64,000 bases of DNA, taken from Ophiobolus disseminans. Lineage: Eukaryota > Ascomycota > Dothideomycetes > Pleosporales > Phaeosphaeriaceae. A program made the position numbers and the translations under genes. The stretch is from the NCBI GenBank assembly GCA_010093685.1, contig MU006218.1, forward strand, positions 965,766 to 1,029,765. The letters run 5' to 3'. The notes below the pieces were generated by a model. The model ran no database searches. It was not told the origin of the DNA and was given only the letters and a program-made list of their open reading frames with translations. This document shows positions 33,951 to 44,004 of the stretch, piece after piece (position 1 is the stretch's first letter; each line of letters starts with the position of its first letter).

Positions 33951-35412
33951 TCAATCCAACACGCTCTCCCCAGCCTTACTTGCGTCCTTCGCACCCTGTT
34001 CTTGCGTCTTTGATGTCGATGCTTTCGCTTTCGCCTTCGCTTTCGGGTCGGTCTTCTTCGTATTCGAGACCTTCTTGTCAGGAATCTTTTTCTTCTCAGC
34101 CAACAACTTCTTCTTGTCTACGGCCTTCTTCTTTTCCAACAGTTTCTTGTCCTCGGCTTGTTTCTTCTTCTCTATTTGTCGCTTCTTTTCCGCCAAAGCC
34201 AACTTCTCAGCCATTGTTCGCTTCTTAGTGCTGCTCTTCTTGTCGGGGACCTTTTGCTTTCCTGCCGTCTTTGACTTGTCCGTGGCCTTCTTTTCGCCAG
34301 GTGCGGGCTCGTCGCTCGTCGATGGTGGTTCTTGTATAGATTCACCCTCGGCCGTCGGTGATTTCTGTGTATCCTCATCCTCAGCCTCCTCACTACTCTC
34401 CTCTTCGCTGGATTCCTGTTCCTCGCCCTCCTTGACACTCTCCCCAGTTTTGCTAGGGTCCTTTGCATCTTGCTCTTGTGTCTTGACAGTATCGGTTGTT
34501 TTTGTGACTGGCTCATCTACAACGTCTTCCTCCTCTTCACTGCTGTCCTCGTCCTCTTCACTCTCTTCCTCGCCCTCTTCTTCATCTTCTTCCTCCTCAC
34601 TCTCTTCTCCCTCGCTACTCTCCTCCTCAGGCTGTGTTTTGGAGGATGGGCCAGCGCTGAGAGCTGGATTCGCCGCATCGGTGTGCATCGAGGGAGGAGC
34701 ATGTACAGGCTTCTGCAGGTTCAAGAGGTTCGGCAGGGCGGGTGAGGACGTGCTTGGAGTCTGCGGCAGAGGGGTCGAGCGCGGTGACAATATGCTAGCA
34801 TCTGCCTTGGCGGGGCTCTTCGCTGGTGTTGCAGAGGTGGGAGTGTTGGTCTTCTCAGTCAGTAACGGGTTCGTCGTCGAGATCTTCGCTGGCGCCTGCT
34901 TCTTGGCTGCAGCGGCCTTTGCAGCTTCGGCGCCCAGCTGGCGGATGGCCAGGTTCTGCGCCGGGTTGGGCTGCACAACATTCTCCTTTTTGGCAGTTGC
35001 CGTGGCTGCCGAAGAGACGGGGGCGGCGGCGGATGGCTTCGCAGGCAGGGGCGTGAACGACGATGTGAGCCCGAGTGCTTCTCGGAGCTCGTCGTACTCG
35101 TTCCATTCCTCAATCTCGTCGATGCCCTGGCGCCCTGTCAGCAGTGCATACAGGCACTCTATAGGCCGTGCATACCCCAAGCACATAGCCCTCCTTCACG
35201 ATCAACGGCAGCTTCTTGCCGCTGGCCCTCCGCTGGAACAGCTTCTTGGCCAGCTCATTGGTTGCCGTGTCCACGCCCTTGAACGGCACCTTGTTCGCTT
35301 TCAGTATTGTTTCCATGCGCGACGTCGCTGTGATGATGTGCGAGGACCCAGCGGTCAGTGACGTGAAGAGGTAGATGTTGGGATCCGTGTCCCAGACCTT
35401 GAGCTCGGCCAT
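33951..35412 (-). CDS. SH3BGR-like thioredoxin-fold protein with long acidic and Lys-rich tail
   Basis: Two exons (35412-35176, 35126-33951; 49-nt intron) give 470 residues. Residues 1-100 resemble the SH3-binding Glu-rich/glutaredoxin-like fold (ITATSRMETILKANKVPFKGVDTATNE, SGKKLPLIVKEGYVLGGIDEIEEWNE). The middle is Ala/Pro/Thr-rich. Residues about 200-250 are a nearly pure Glu/Ser/Asp tract. The C-terminal 140 residues are Lys-rich with repeated AEKKK/DKKK units and read as a helical basic tail. The domain probably does not do redox chemistry, as no CxxC is present. The repetitive reading produces a long artefactual ORF on the opposite strand. Function unknown; a nuclear or RNA-associated role is only a guess. 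Confidence 0.8.
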
Positions 35413-35842
35413 GTTCACGGGAAGAGGTGGGGCAGGTTGGGCGAAAGGGAGGATCGCAGGCGCGTGTGGCTAGTAGAAGCGCAGGTGCGAGGGCGAAGAG
35501 GAAGGAGCGATGAGAGGGTGCGCGGTTAAAGTGCTGGTGGTGGACAGGCAAGTGCGACTTGTGCAGGCTGGACTGCGTCAAGACGAGGGTCGTGCGACAT
35601 GCGGGACCCTGCGTATCTACGCGATGCGGGGCGTCATAAAGCTGTGGCCCAGATGCGGCAAGGGCAACCGACAGTCCATCACGACTAAAGAACAAAATCT
35701 CTCGGCCTCAATGATAAGCGAAGCGTAGTTGTAACTTAACAGCAACGAGCGACATTAACTATTATACAAAAAACGATTGTCTTCATCGTAGCATTAGTCA
35801 TGCCAACCACCAGCAAACAACTCATTCATCTGCCATTATGTA
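35413..35842. other. Intergenic region
   Basis: Promoter of the SH3BGR-like gene and 3' flank of the bZIP gene. No gene seen. Confidence 0.5.
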
Positions 35843-37355
35843 TTACGCGACAGGTGTTGGGTTGCCCGAGTACTTTCCCGCGAGGACCGTCATCAACGCA
35901 TCGCTGACCTCAAACTCTTCGAGGACTGCACCAAAGCTACGCCCACTGTTAGTCTCCCATAGCCAAAGCTCACTGACTGCACTCACCCGTAGCATCGAAC
36001 CTTGGCGAGCAGCTCCGCCTTCATGACCTCGATCTCCTCCCTGGACAGCTCTTTGAAGCTCTCATCCTGGATGATCTTGGCCCACGCCATAATAGGCGTG
36101 ATCTCCCCATCAAGAGGCAGGCGGTTGCTGAGATCCAGCAGCTTCATTAAATCCGGCATCGTGATATCCGGCATCTGATGCGGATACTTCTCTTGCGGGC
36201 AGTTCGCAATGTGCGAGTCCGGTGGCGCCGTCGCCATAAGTGCGTGCCCACTAATCGTCTCCTCGGCATCGTGGGCTCGTACCATGAGGAATTGCATGTG
36301 GTCCATGCAGGGGCGCTCGAGGCTGGAAGGACGCGTTCGTCAGAACAAGCTCTCAAAAATAAAGAAACAATAACGTACGGGAGGATCAAAAAGATAAGAT
36401 AAGAGGATGCAAAGCAAGATGCGAAGAGAAGAATTATTGTTGGGGAGGAGGGGAGAGATAGGGCGTTCGGTCGTACGTTAAAACGAAGTCTATCCCGATC
36501 TGGTCATAGTCTAGGCCATTCTGCTGTGGACCAGCCTGGTGGTGTTGGTGTTGCAGATTCATCGGCTGCTGACCCATACTGTCGTGCGAGATGGACCCGC
36601 GGTGCTGGAAGCTTGGTGGTGATGTATAGCCGGTCGATGCGGACCCTGGGCCGTATCCTGATATACTACCGCTTGAACTCCCATACGTAGAGCTACCTAC
36701 ATGCGCCATGCCGTTGTTTGGTGGACTCGACAGGTCAAATGTGATGCCGTGGGCCATGAGTAGTTCTTTTAGCCGCCGATTTTCTTCTGCGAAGGCGTCT
36801 CGTTCTCGAGTCGTGCTGGCGAATGTTTCCTTCAGGCGGAGAACTTCTTGCTCCAAGGCCTTGATGTACAGTTCCTTCCTTTCTCGGTGCGTCCTTCAGC
36901 AAATGTTAGCTTGTTGTATGTCGCCATTAGCAGCCGTAACTACCTCTGTGCTTGACGGTTGAGCTCCTGGCGGCGGGTCAAAGCTGGCTTGCTGTCCGGC
37001 TTGGGACCTCTCCGTTTTGCCGGCTGGCCATCTGTACTCGCATAAGTATATGCCAAATGTGGCGTTGGAAGAGCAAACCTCTCGTCGTCTTCTTCTCTGT
37101 CAAACTCTTGAAGAACCCAAACTGCGCGAGTGGGCTTTTGGATTCACTTCCTATTGATTGCCACTGCCCTGTACTCTCCATCTCCGACGCAAAGCTAGCC
37201 GAGCTCCCCCTCCTACTACCACTCATATCGGAGAAACATTCAGAGGCCCGACGAGAAGCAGCAGGAGACGGGTACTCGGTGCCAGCGCCGGGTGGAGGGT
37301 AAGTGGGCGCCATGGTTAGCGCGTCTGACCAGGACATATAGCGATTATGCGACAT
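35843..37355 (-). CDS. bZIP transcription factor
   Basis: Five exons (37355-37079, 37031-36944, 36893-36477, 36322-35987, 35936-35843) join in frame to 403 residues. The basic region and zipper are assembled from exons 2 and 3: KRRGPKPDSKPALTRRQELNRQAQRTHRERKELYIKALEQEVLRLKE, with the conserved N-x-x-AQR-x-x-RERKE (about residues 95-145). A Gln/Ser/Gly-rich linker (SSTYGSSSGSISGYG) follows. The exon 3/4 junction gives DFVLTLERPCMDHMQFLMVRAH, a conserved element of a fungal bZIP subfamily, and GHALMATAPPDSHI comes after it. The LERPCMDH region suggests an AP-1-like or oxidative/metabolic regulator, but the target is unknown. The stretch spliced out at 36323-36476 stays open on both sides of a stop, so the donor choice (GTACGA) is inferred from the conserved junction. 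Confidence 0.85.
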
Positions 37356-39145
37356 TATGTAAAGCGAGTCTTGGACCAAAGAAAAGTCGGGTGAGAGAAA
37401 TTACAATAGGCGTGAATATACGGAGCTTGGACGTGACCCGACAGTACCACCGCGAGGTATATGTAGTCTATCCATGACTGCGAGAGCTGCGAGGCGGGCA
37501 ATCGTTCGTATGTGCGCTTGACGTTCATGCATCACTGCTAACGGCCGGCAAGCGGGTGCGCCGCAGAGAGCACGTGAGCAACGTTATGCTATCGTCGACA
37601 GATCTTGCCTCGACGAGACTGCTTTTGTCTCTGCAACGTGCCTTTGGCCAAAGAGGGAAGAGGCAAGAAGGAGAAGTACACACAGTGACCAATTACAGAG
37701 GAGCCTGAGCATATGCCAAGCTGTATGAGGATGTTGCGACGCGAAGACAAAACAGACTGGACTTCAAACATAGAGCAGTTAAAGCGGAAATAAATGCCAA
37801 GACTTACCACTGCCATCTTGATAGCTTGAGTTCCCCTCCGAGGGATCTGCCTTGATAGTAGCCATGCTATGCACGTCGCATTGATCAACGAGCACACCTA
37901 GAGACTAAACAATCGTCCCCGCGAACGCCGTAGTGGAGTGGTTGCGCTGAGGTCGTTACAGCACTAGATAGCTGTCAGTGAACGCCCGAACCCTGTGCGC
38001 ATTCGAAACGTACAGATGCAGCGGTGATTTTGCAGTCGACGAGGGATCGAGCAGCTACAACGTGGGTCTTGAGCAGATGCGCCCGGCGAAGGCTCGCTGA
38101 GAGTGCTGTCAGAGTCGAACGGGCAGTGACAGGCGACTTCGGACGGCCAGACTTGTGTATCGCCGGGTAGCTGAGGTGGCACGTGTGGAGGTGGCCGGCG
38201 AAGGATTGAGACGTGAGGTGGTGCTCTTTGCGTCGCAGATCCGGGGTCGTGCAATACCACAGCAAAGGGCGAGCGGGTTTTGGCGAGACGAGGGCCTCGG
38301 GAGAGCTCACACACTTACAGTGCGATCTTTGACGCCTTCAAGCGGCGACTGGCCTGCAAAGCAATGCGCTGCGCGACCAGGGCATCGATCAGAGGCTAGC
38401 ACAGCCCCAGCTGGAATTTGGAATCTTCGTAAGCTGGACGTTGGAGCACAAGGACGCCGATGATGCGCGGAACGAGCCGGACAGCTGGCCCTGATCAATC
38501 AAGGTGAGCGCACGACGGAGCGGTCGATTTGCCTCCGCTGTTGGCGACGAATGGATCTGCGGCTCTGCGGTCTAGAGCTGAAGCTTGACGGGGATTGTCA
38601 ATGCACTCCCTCCGGAGCGAGACGCGACAGGTGATGGGGGACACGAACGCATTAGCTGAAGACCACCACGACGCGATGCACCGTGCACATGCAAGTTCTA
38701 ATGGATTTCGTATGGCTGACCGAGGGCGGCGGTCTGGCTGTTATTGCTTTTGGCAGGCTTCTGTGCATCTGAACGACGACGCAGCCGCCAAAACCAGGGG
38801 GAAACACCAGTGCGTGTTCACAGGCATTTGCGAGTTTGCAGCACTCCAGATCGAATTTCTATTTACGTCCCTCGTAGCGTCACTTTGCGGGGTCAGCCAA
38901 TGACACTCAGCGTGCATAGTTGTATAGCCAATATTTCTCATCCATCCTCACTGTCTTGCTTGCGAGGCGTCCTGCATACAATACCTCGCCTGAGTGCTCA
39001 TGGTAGTACAACCGCTCTGCGGAGGGGTGGCAGCGGTAATCCTCTCGGCGCCGTCATCACTGAGAGAACAAAGAAATGCAGCTGGGTGCTTCCATTAGCT
39101 ACGTCATGGATTTACCTACTCCAGCGCCTGTCCTTGGTCTTCCAC
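37356..39145. promoter_or_regulatory. Long upstream region of the bZIP gene, 1.8 kb
   Basis: Located between the bZIP start and the 3' end of the aldo-keto reductase gene. Long upstream regions with short uORFs are common for fungal regulators. Small ORFs are present but none resembles a known protein. Confidence 0.4.
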
Positions 39146-40362
39146 TCAAGGTTTGTTGCCTAGGATCTCCTCGATCTTGGCCATCACATCATCCGTCAAC
39201 TTCGGTAGCAACTTGATAGCACCACAATTGTCGACGACCTGCTCTGGTTTTGTTGCGCCCAGAATGACAGTCGAGACGTTGGGATTCTTAGCTGCCCATG
39301 CCAGCGCCAGTTGTGTGGTCGTTCCTCCAAGCTCCTCAGCAATCTTGGTCAACTCCTTGACCTTCTTGATCTTGCTCTGACCCTCGTCGCTCTTCAAAGC
39401 TTCAATCTTGGACTTCATCATGTCAGAGTTGTTGGCGAAACGTGAGCCCTATACGACGTCAGTGCTTGTCTCATGTTGGGGTGCATCTGACCACTTGCCT
39501 CGGGGATGCCATCGTTGTATTTGCCAGTCAACATGCCACTGTCTAGAGGCGACCAGATGGTGGTGCCGTACTGGTACTTCTCGTACAGTGGCTTGTACTC
39601 CTTCTCGAATCGCTCACGGTGGAAGGCGTTGTACTGCGGTTGTTCGGCAATAGGCGCGATCAGGTTGTATTTCTCTGCAATGTCGCACGCCTCCTGAATC
39701 TGGTCGGCGGACCACTCACTGGTACCCCAGTAGTACGCTAGATTCATATGGATGGTTTGAGTGAACGCCTCGACAATCTCCTTCATTGGCACACTGATCA
39801 TGTGTTAGCGGCGCAGTGCACTGACGCTCAAACAAACGTACTCTGGGTCGTGGCGGTGAGCAAAAACAATGTCGACATATGGTGTCTCGAGCCTCGCCAA
39901 AGAAGACTTGAGTCCTTCAATGATGTGCTTCTTCGATAGACCCCTAGGCGGTCAGTACTTGCGCGGCACCCTTTGTAAGCGATCGCATACCTTGTGTTTG
40001 GCTCCTTCCTCGATGTTCCGAAGAACACCTAATGGCATTGTCAGCGGACTCCAACAATGCATTTCATCGATGTGCCCTACTTTTGTGGAAAGCACAAACT
40101 CATCTCTTGGCCAGGCCAACTCCTTCAGCGCCTGTCCCATTTCCAACTCGCATTGCCCAGCGGCATATACCTCGGCTGTGTCAAATGTGTTTATACCAGC
40201 ATTCCACGCAGCTTGCATGCAGTCCTTGACAATTGACCCCTTCTGGGTTCCTCCGTAGGTCAACCATCCTCCGAGCGAAAGGACAGAGACCTTCAGACCA
40301 GCAGGGCCGAGGCGGCGGAACTGCATGTCCTTTGGATCGAACTTGGACTCGACGGCAGGCAT
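39146..40362 (-). CDS. Aldo-keto reductase, voltage-gated K+ channel beta-subunit-like
   Basis: Five exons (40362-40081, 40028-39991, 39943-39842, 39793-39499, 39448-39146) give 339 residues. It has RRLGPAGLKVSVLSLGGWLTYG, INTFDTAEVYAAGQCE (catalytic Asp/Tyr), FVLSTK (catalytic Lys), YVDIVFAHRHDP, WGTSEWSADQIQEA, AEQPQYNAFHRERFE, WSPLDSGMLTGKYNDGIPE and TVILGATKPEQVVDN. This is the Kv-beta/YakC branch of aldo-keto reductases, which use NADPH. Physiological substrates are usually unknown. The last intron (39449-39498) has a GCAAGT donor, so it is a GC-AG intron. The second exon is only 38 nt. Confidence 0.9.
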
Positions 40363-41496
40363 CGTGACGTATGTTGATTTTCTATTAGTTTGGGTTGGTG
40401 TAGAATTGTAGGTGAATTGAAGTCGCTTGAAGAACGGATTGGTGGACCTAGATGGCCACTGTGGATGAGGGGCACGCCATGTACATATTTTGGTGGGGCA
40501 ACTTCGGCTTCTTGTCGACGTCATGTAGCGCGAATGCGGTAGGCGGCAGAACACCCGCGGCATATCGAAACGTTGCTTCAACGGTCATGTGATATTTCCT
40601 GGGAGCTCCAATGTTCGTAACAGTGTCAGCGTCGCTATTGAGGCTCTAAGGTCGGATTTAGTAAAGCGAAAGGCAATGAGACAAATCAATCTTTAGGAAG
40701 GCGTTGTACAACGTCAGCGTTAGGGACCTGCATCCACTTGGGACAGTAATTTTAGTTGGCTGAAGGGGCGCAGTGGGCGGAGCAGCGTACCTAGCCTTGC
40801 CTGAGCCGCATTGTGGGGTCTGTGGGTGGCCTATCGTCTCCTGAACATTCGAAGCGCTGCAACTCGCGACCACGACCACAAACTTCTCTCCGACCAAGAA
40901 CTGCCAGGTCGAACGCGCAGCCTCAACTTCCACAAGCTTTATCTCAAACACAGTCGGTTCACAGGGCGGCATTGGCGAAAGCTTGAATGGTTTGACGCAT
41001 TCGCGTGTTTCGAAACACGTTGCGCTTCTTCAATCGGCACCAATCACATTGTGAGAGTGAGTCGTCACGTGCCAGCTGGAGGCGTCCGCTACGTTGCATT
41101 GGCGAGAGTACAACCTTCACGACGATCCATCAGCCCCCTTGGTGCTTACGGGCAATTGCGCGATGGAATGCGCACGGATTTGCGGGCGTATATCACAGTC
41201 CATCTTCCGCCCTTCCAGGTTTGCACTGCCTTCACACTTCCTTCATTGTTCTCCGTTTGACTCGCTTCTTTGACAATCCTGGTGACTTGTCCCATCAGTG
41301 ACTAAGACATTGTGGTTTTGTCACTCGTGCTTCTCATTCATTATAGATACCCTTCAGCCCTTGGCTTTTCTTCTACAAATATCCAGTCCTTCCCATTAAG
41401 CCATTTGGACCGTATAACTCACACAAATACCCAACTGCCACATCAACATCATCTTTACTTCACGACATCTACCAGCTACTGAACGCATACACCATC
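40363..41496. other. Intergenic region, 1.1 kb
   Basis: Divergent region between the aldo-keto reductase (-) and the secreted protein (+). Open frames near 40811-41301 (+) have no family features. CT-rich tracts near 41400-41480 precede the secreted-protein start. Confidence 0.45.
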
Positions 41497-42177
41497 ATGT
41501 ACATCAAGTCATCGACCCTTTTCGCCGGTGCCTTCGCACTCTGCGCCTTCGCCGCACCTCTTCCAGACTGCGATGAAGACACCACCAGTCCCGGTACATC
41601 AAACGCCATAACTAAGGAAACGCTCATCGCCATCGAACCCAAGACTGCTTCATGTGCTGCTAGCCCCAAGTTCCCGGGCGAGTGCGCCGATGCCGCTCGC
41701 GCTGCTCCGGCAATCAACAAGGCTTTCGAAACCTACAAGATTACTTCCAAGGGAGAGCAGGCTGCTCTGATAGCGTACATGCTCTTCGAATCAGGCAACT
41801 TCACCTACAATCGGAACCATTTCCCGGAGCCAGGAAGGCCAGGTCAAGGCAGTCGCATGATGGCAATGCCACCGTTTATCAAGAAGTACGCGACAGCCGT
41901 TGCAGGTGCTGAAGCCGTTGCGAAAGCGGAGGCTGCCGGAGGAGATGCCGGACTCAACGCCGTCCTTGAGCTTGTCATCAGCGATGACGAGAAGAGCTTC
42001 GGAAGCGCGCCGTGGTTTTTGACCTCGACCTGCACACCTGAAGTTCGCAAAGGCTTGGAAGCCGAGACCGTGGACGGATGGCATGATTTCCTCACCAAGT
42101 GTGTCGAAACAACAGCAGCACCTGAGCGCGATCCTTTATGGACTGCCGCAAAGAAGGCTTTGAACAGCGGCAACTAG
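41497..42177 (+). CDS. Small secreted protein of unknown function
   Basis: Single exon, 226 residues. The N-terminus (MYIKSSTLFAGAFALCAFAAPLPD) is a clear signal peptide, cleavage after Ala-Ala-Pro or nearby. The mature part contains ECADAARAAPAINKAFETY, ALIAYMLFESGNFTYNRNHFPEPGRPGQGSRMMAMPPFIKKYA and a C-terminal WFLTSTCTPEVRKGLEAETVDGWHDFLTKC; four Cys may form disulfides. I recall a similar ESG-F-x-YN-x-NHFPGRPGQGTRNM pattern in secreted proteins of ascomycetes, but no activity. Candidates include an effector-like or wall-associated protein; this is inference. Confidence 0.82.
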   Translation: MYIKSSTLFAGAFALCAFAAPLPDCDEDTTSPGTSNAITKETLIAIEPKTASCAASPKFPGECADAARAAPAINKAFETYKITSKGEQAALIAYMLFESGNFTYNRNHFPEPGRPGQGSRMMAMPPFIKKYATAVAGAEAVAKAEAAGGDAGLNAVLELVISDDEKSFGSAPWFLTSTCTPEVRKGLEAETVDGWHDFLTKCVETTAAPERDPLWTAAKKALNSGN

Positions 42178-42660
42178 GCAGGCTCATGAGGTAACAGGAA
42201 TACGGGCGTGTGTGATGGTTTTCATAACGCCCCTACATGCTTTTGATTAACCATGTACCAACATCAACATCAATCTTAAATCAATGTAGTTTCCTTCAAA
42301 ATTATTTCCATAACGCTTCTTTCGTATTGATGGGTCGATGGTTGCTCTTCTCTTGTCTCTGTTCGGTCTTCACGAAGCGTGCGCCTTCAGGATAGAGTGT
42401 TTTTATTGATATAACCGAGGTGCAAGAAGTGTCGTCGCATGGTACATTTTCCGTGACAATGTGAGCCGCATGTTAGCTATGCTGTAGTGTTGGAAACATT
42501 CATGCCAGATAGGACACAGGGACGAAACGATTGCGCTAAATTTCTCATATGCGACATGTGATGGAGCGATCGATATTGTGCATGGTCCTTACCTCTTTCA
42601 GAACAAGCTCCATGCACTTAACAGGCGCAATTGACAACACGACACGTCCACTAAACACCA
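42178..42660. other. Intergenic region
   Basis: AT-rich 3' flank of the secreted protein. Nothing further recognised. Confidence 0.45.
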
Positions 42661-43376
42661 ATGGCTTTAGAATCTCCTGGTTTTTGTACCACATTTGCGT
42701 ACAGTCCGTTGCAGAGCGGACGTCACATTCGCCTCCTAGACTTCACGAGCAAGACCAGGGATGAATTCACAGAGTTTAGCTACAGCCTCGTCCAATACGA
42801 AGTGCCTATGGACGCTGCATATGGCGACTTATCGATCGCATTGACACTGTCAGCTCCACAAAGTTCACGAAGTACTTTCAAGACGTAGATGAAAATTATT
42901 TGGCGTCTCTCGTTGACCAAATTAAGACCGACTTGCCTAGCTTAAATCACTGGACATATGTCGACCGTATACGCTTTCTCAACGTTGTTACTGGCAATGG
43001 CGGCAAGCCAGACAGGCCTACAGAAGATATCCTTGGGCCCGCAACGCAGAGCAACGCACAGGTATTTCGGAACATGTCTGAGTGGAACGAAAGTCTAGGT
43101 TTGGCTTTGGCGATGGGTCGAGGACGACGATTTGTTCCGACGGAGAAGGGCAGGCTTGGCCTCGCGCCGGCTGTTGGCATCCAGAGCAAGCTTGAGGGAG
43201 AGGAGGGATTGGCGGTTGTTGTTTTGCATGGCTGTATCATGCTTGTCGTTTTGAAGCCCGTGGGTGACAAAAAGAAGGAGTGAACATTGTTAGGCGATTG
43301 CTATGTGGAAGGTATGATGCGAGGCGAGGCAGTGTACTGGGATGAAGACGACACTGAAGTGTTCATACTTGTGTGA
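42661..43376 (+). pseudogene. HET-domain gene relic (core deleted, premature stop)
   Basis: The 5' part (42661-42888) reads FAYSPLQSGRHIRLLDFTSKTRDEFTEFSYSLVQYEV, like the N-terminus of HET proteins. The HET core (the YxALSYVWG to RYC region) is missing. In another frame the sequence resumes as VSSTKFTKYFQDVDENYLASLVDQIKTDLPSLNHWTYVDRIRFL, then RGRRFVPTEKGRLGLAPAV and EGLAVVVLHGCIMLVVLKPVG, the typical HET C-terminus. A TGA at 43281-43283 interrupts it. The same frame then continues with LLGDCYVEGMMRGEAVYW to a second stop at 43374-43376, so the interruption lies within what was the conserved GDCYVEGMM tail. This is a deleted and stopped copy, not an active gene. Confidence 0.7.
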
Positions 43377-43818
43377 TGCCCGCTGATATGCACCGAACGA
43401 TAGTGCAATTTCCAAGCTTGAAAATCTTCCAGTCAACGTACAAGACCTCGGAGGTGCTGAACACGTTTGGCGGAATGTCGATAAAGCGTCAGTTCAAGAC
43501 CAGGAGTATGCAAAGCTTTCTTCAGATGGCCATGCTGAATGCGAGGTACATAAATTCACAATTTTTTAAATTTATGCCGTGGTATGGTCCTGATAGTGTA
43601 TCGGTGCGCATCTAATAATGTTTTGTTATAATCATAGAACAGCGACCCCGCACACAGGTGTGCAAACCTATCCACCCCACTCCAGAATGCCCCGCAATCG
43701 ACAAAGTCTTCGACCAGCAACTTACAGTCGCGCTGCAAGTATTTCCAATTGTGCAACAGACCACATCTATTTAGGTCTATATTCAATTATTGTTAAATAT
43801 GGCATAATCACCAACGAA
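43377..43818. other. AT-rich spacer with an unassigned open frame
   Basis: A short frame at about 43387-43569 reads YAPNDSAISKLENLPVNVQDLGGAEHVW (first part) and ends in an AT-rich stretch. I cannot assign it. The sequence is AT-rich from about 43550 onward. Confidence 0.35.
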
Positions 43819-44004
43819 GGGCGCTTGGTCTAGGTAAATTACCACCATCTGATCAACACCATCAATTTCTAACAACTCTCCAGGGGTATGGTACGTTACA
43901 ACCACATGTCCTACTTATGTCTCACCTTCTAACTTCCAACAGATTTTCGCTTCGCATGTTCAAATGTCTGTGAAAGGTCGTGGGTTCAATTCCCACAGCG
44001 TCCA
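43819..44004 (+). tRNA. tRNA-Ala (anticodon CGC) interrupted by two mRNA-type introns and one canonical tRNA intron
   Basis: Exonic parts are 43819-43833, 43884-43890, 43943-43956 and 43969-44004. Intron A (43834-43883, 50 nt) starts GTAAAT after AG and ends CTAACAACTCTCCAG. Intron B (43891-43942, 52 nt) starts GTACGT and ends CTAACTTCCAACAG. A third, 12-nt intron (43957-43968) sits at the canonical 37/38 site. The remaining 72 nt fold normally: acceptor GGGCGCT with AGCGTCC (one G-U), D stem GTC with GAT, D loop with GG, anticodon stem TTCGC with GTGAA (one G-U), loop TTCGCAT with anticodon CGC, variable AGGTC, T arm GTGGG-TTCAATT-CCCAC, discriminator A. A T6 terminator follows at 44006-44011. 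Without removing the two long insertions no tRNA fold exists. Confidence 0.75.

Noticed and set aside
33841..35361. Long plus-strand open frame (506 codons), Ser/Leu/Phe-rich
   Set aside because: It is the reverse of the Glu/Lys-rich SH3BGR-like gene; the low-complexity codons leave few stops on the other strand.
37920..37970. A-box-like gtagtggagtggttgcg
   Set aside because: No B box or pairing acceptor stem within a reasonable distance.
43943..44004. Reading this as just an isolated tRNA 3' half
   Set aside because: The matching 5' acceptor strand (GGGCGCT) and a D arm of the right family are found upstream once the two GT-AG insertions are taken out, giving exactly 72 nt.
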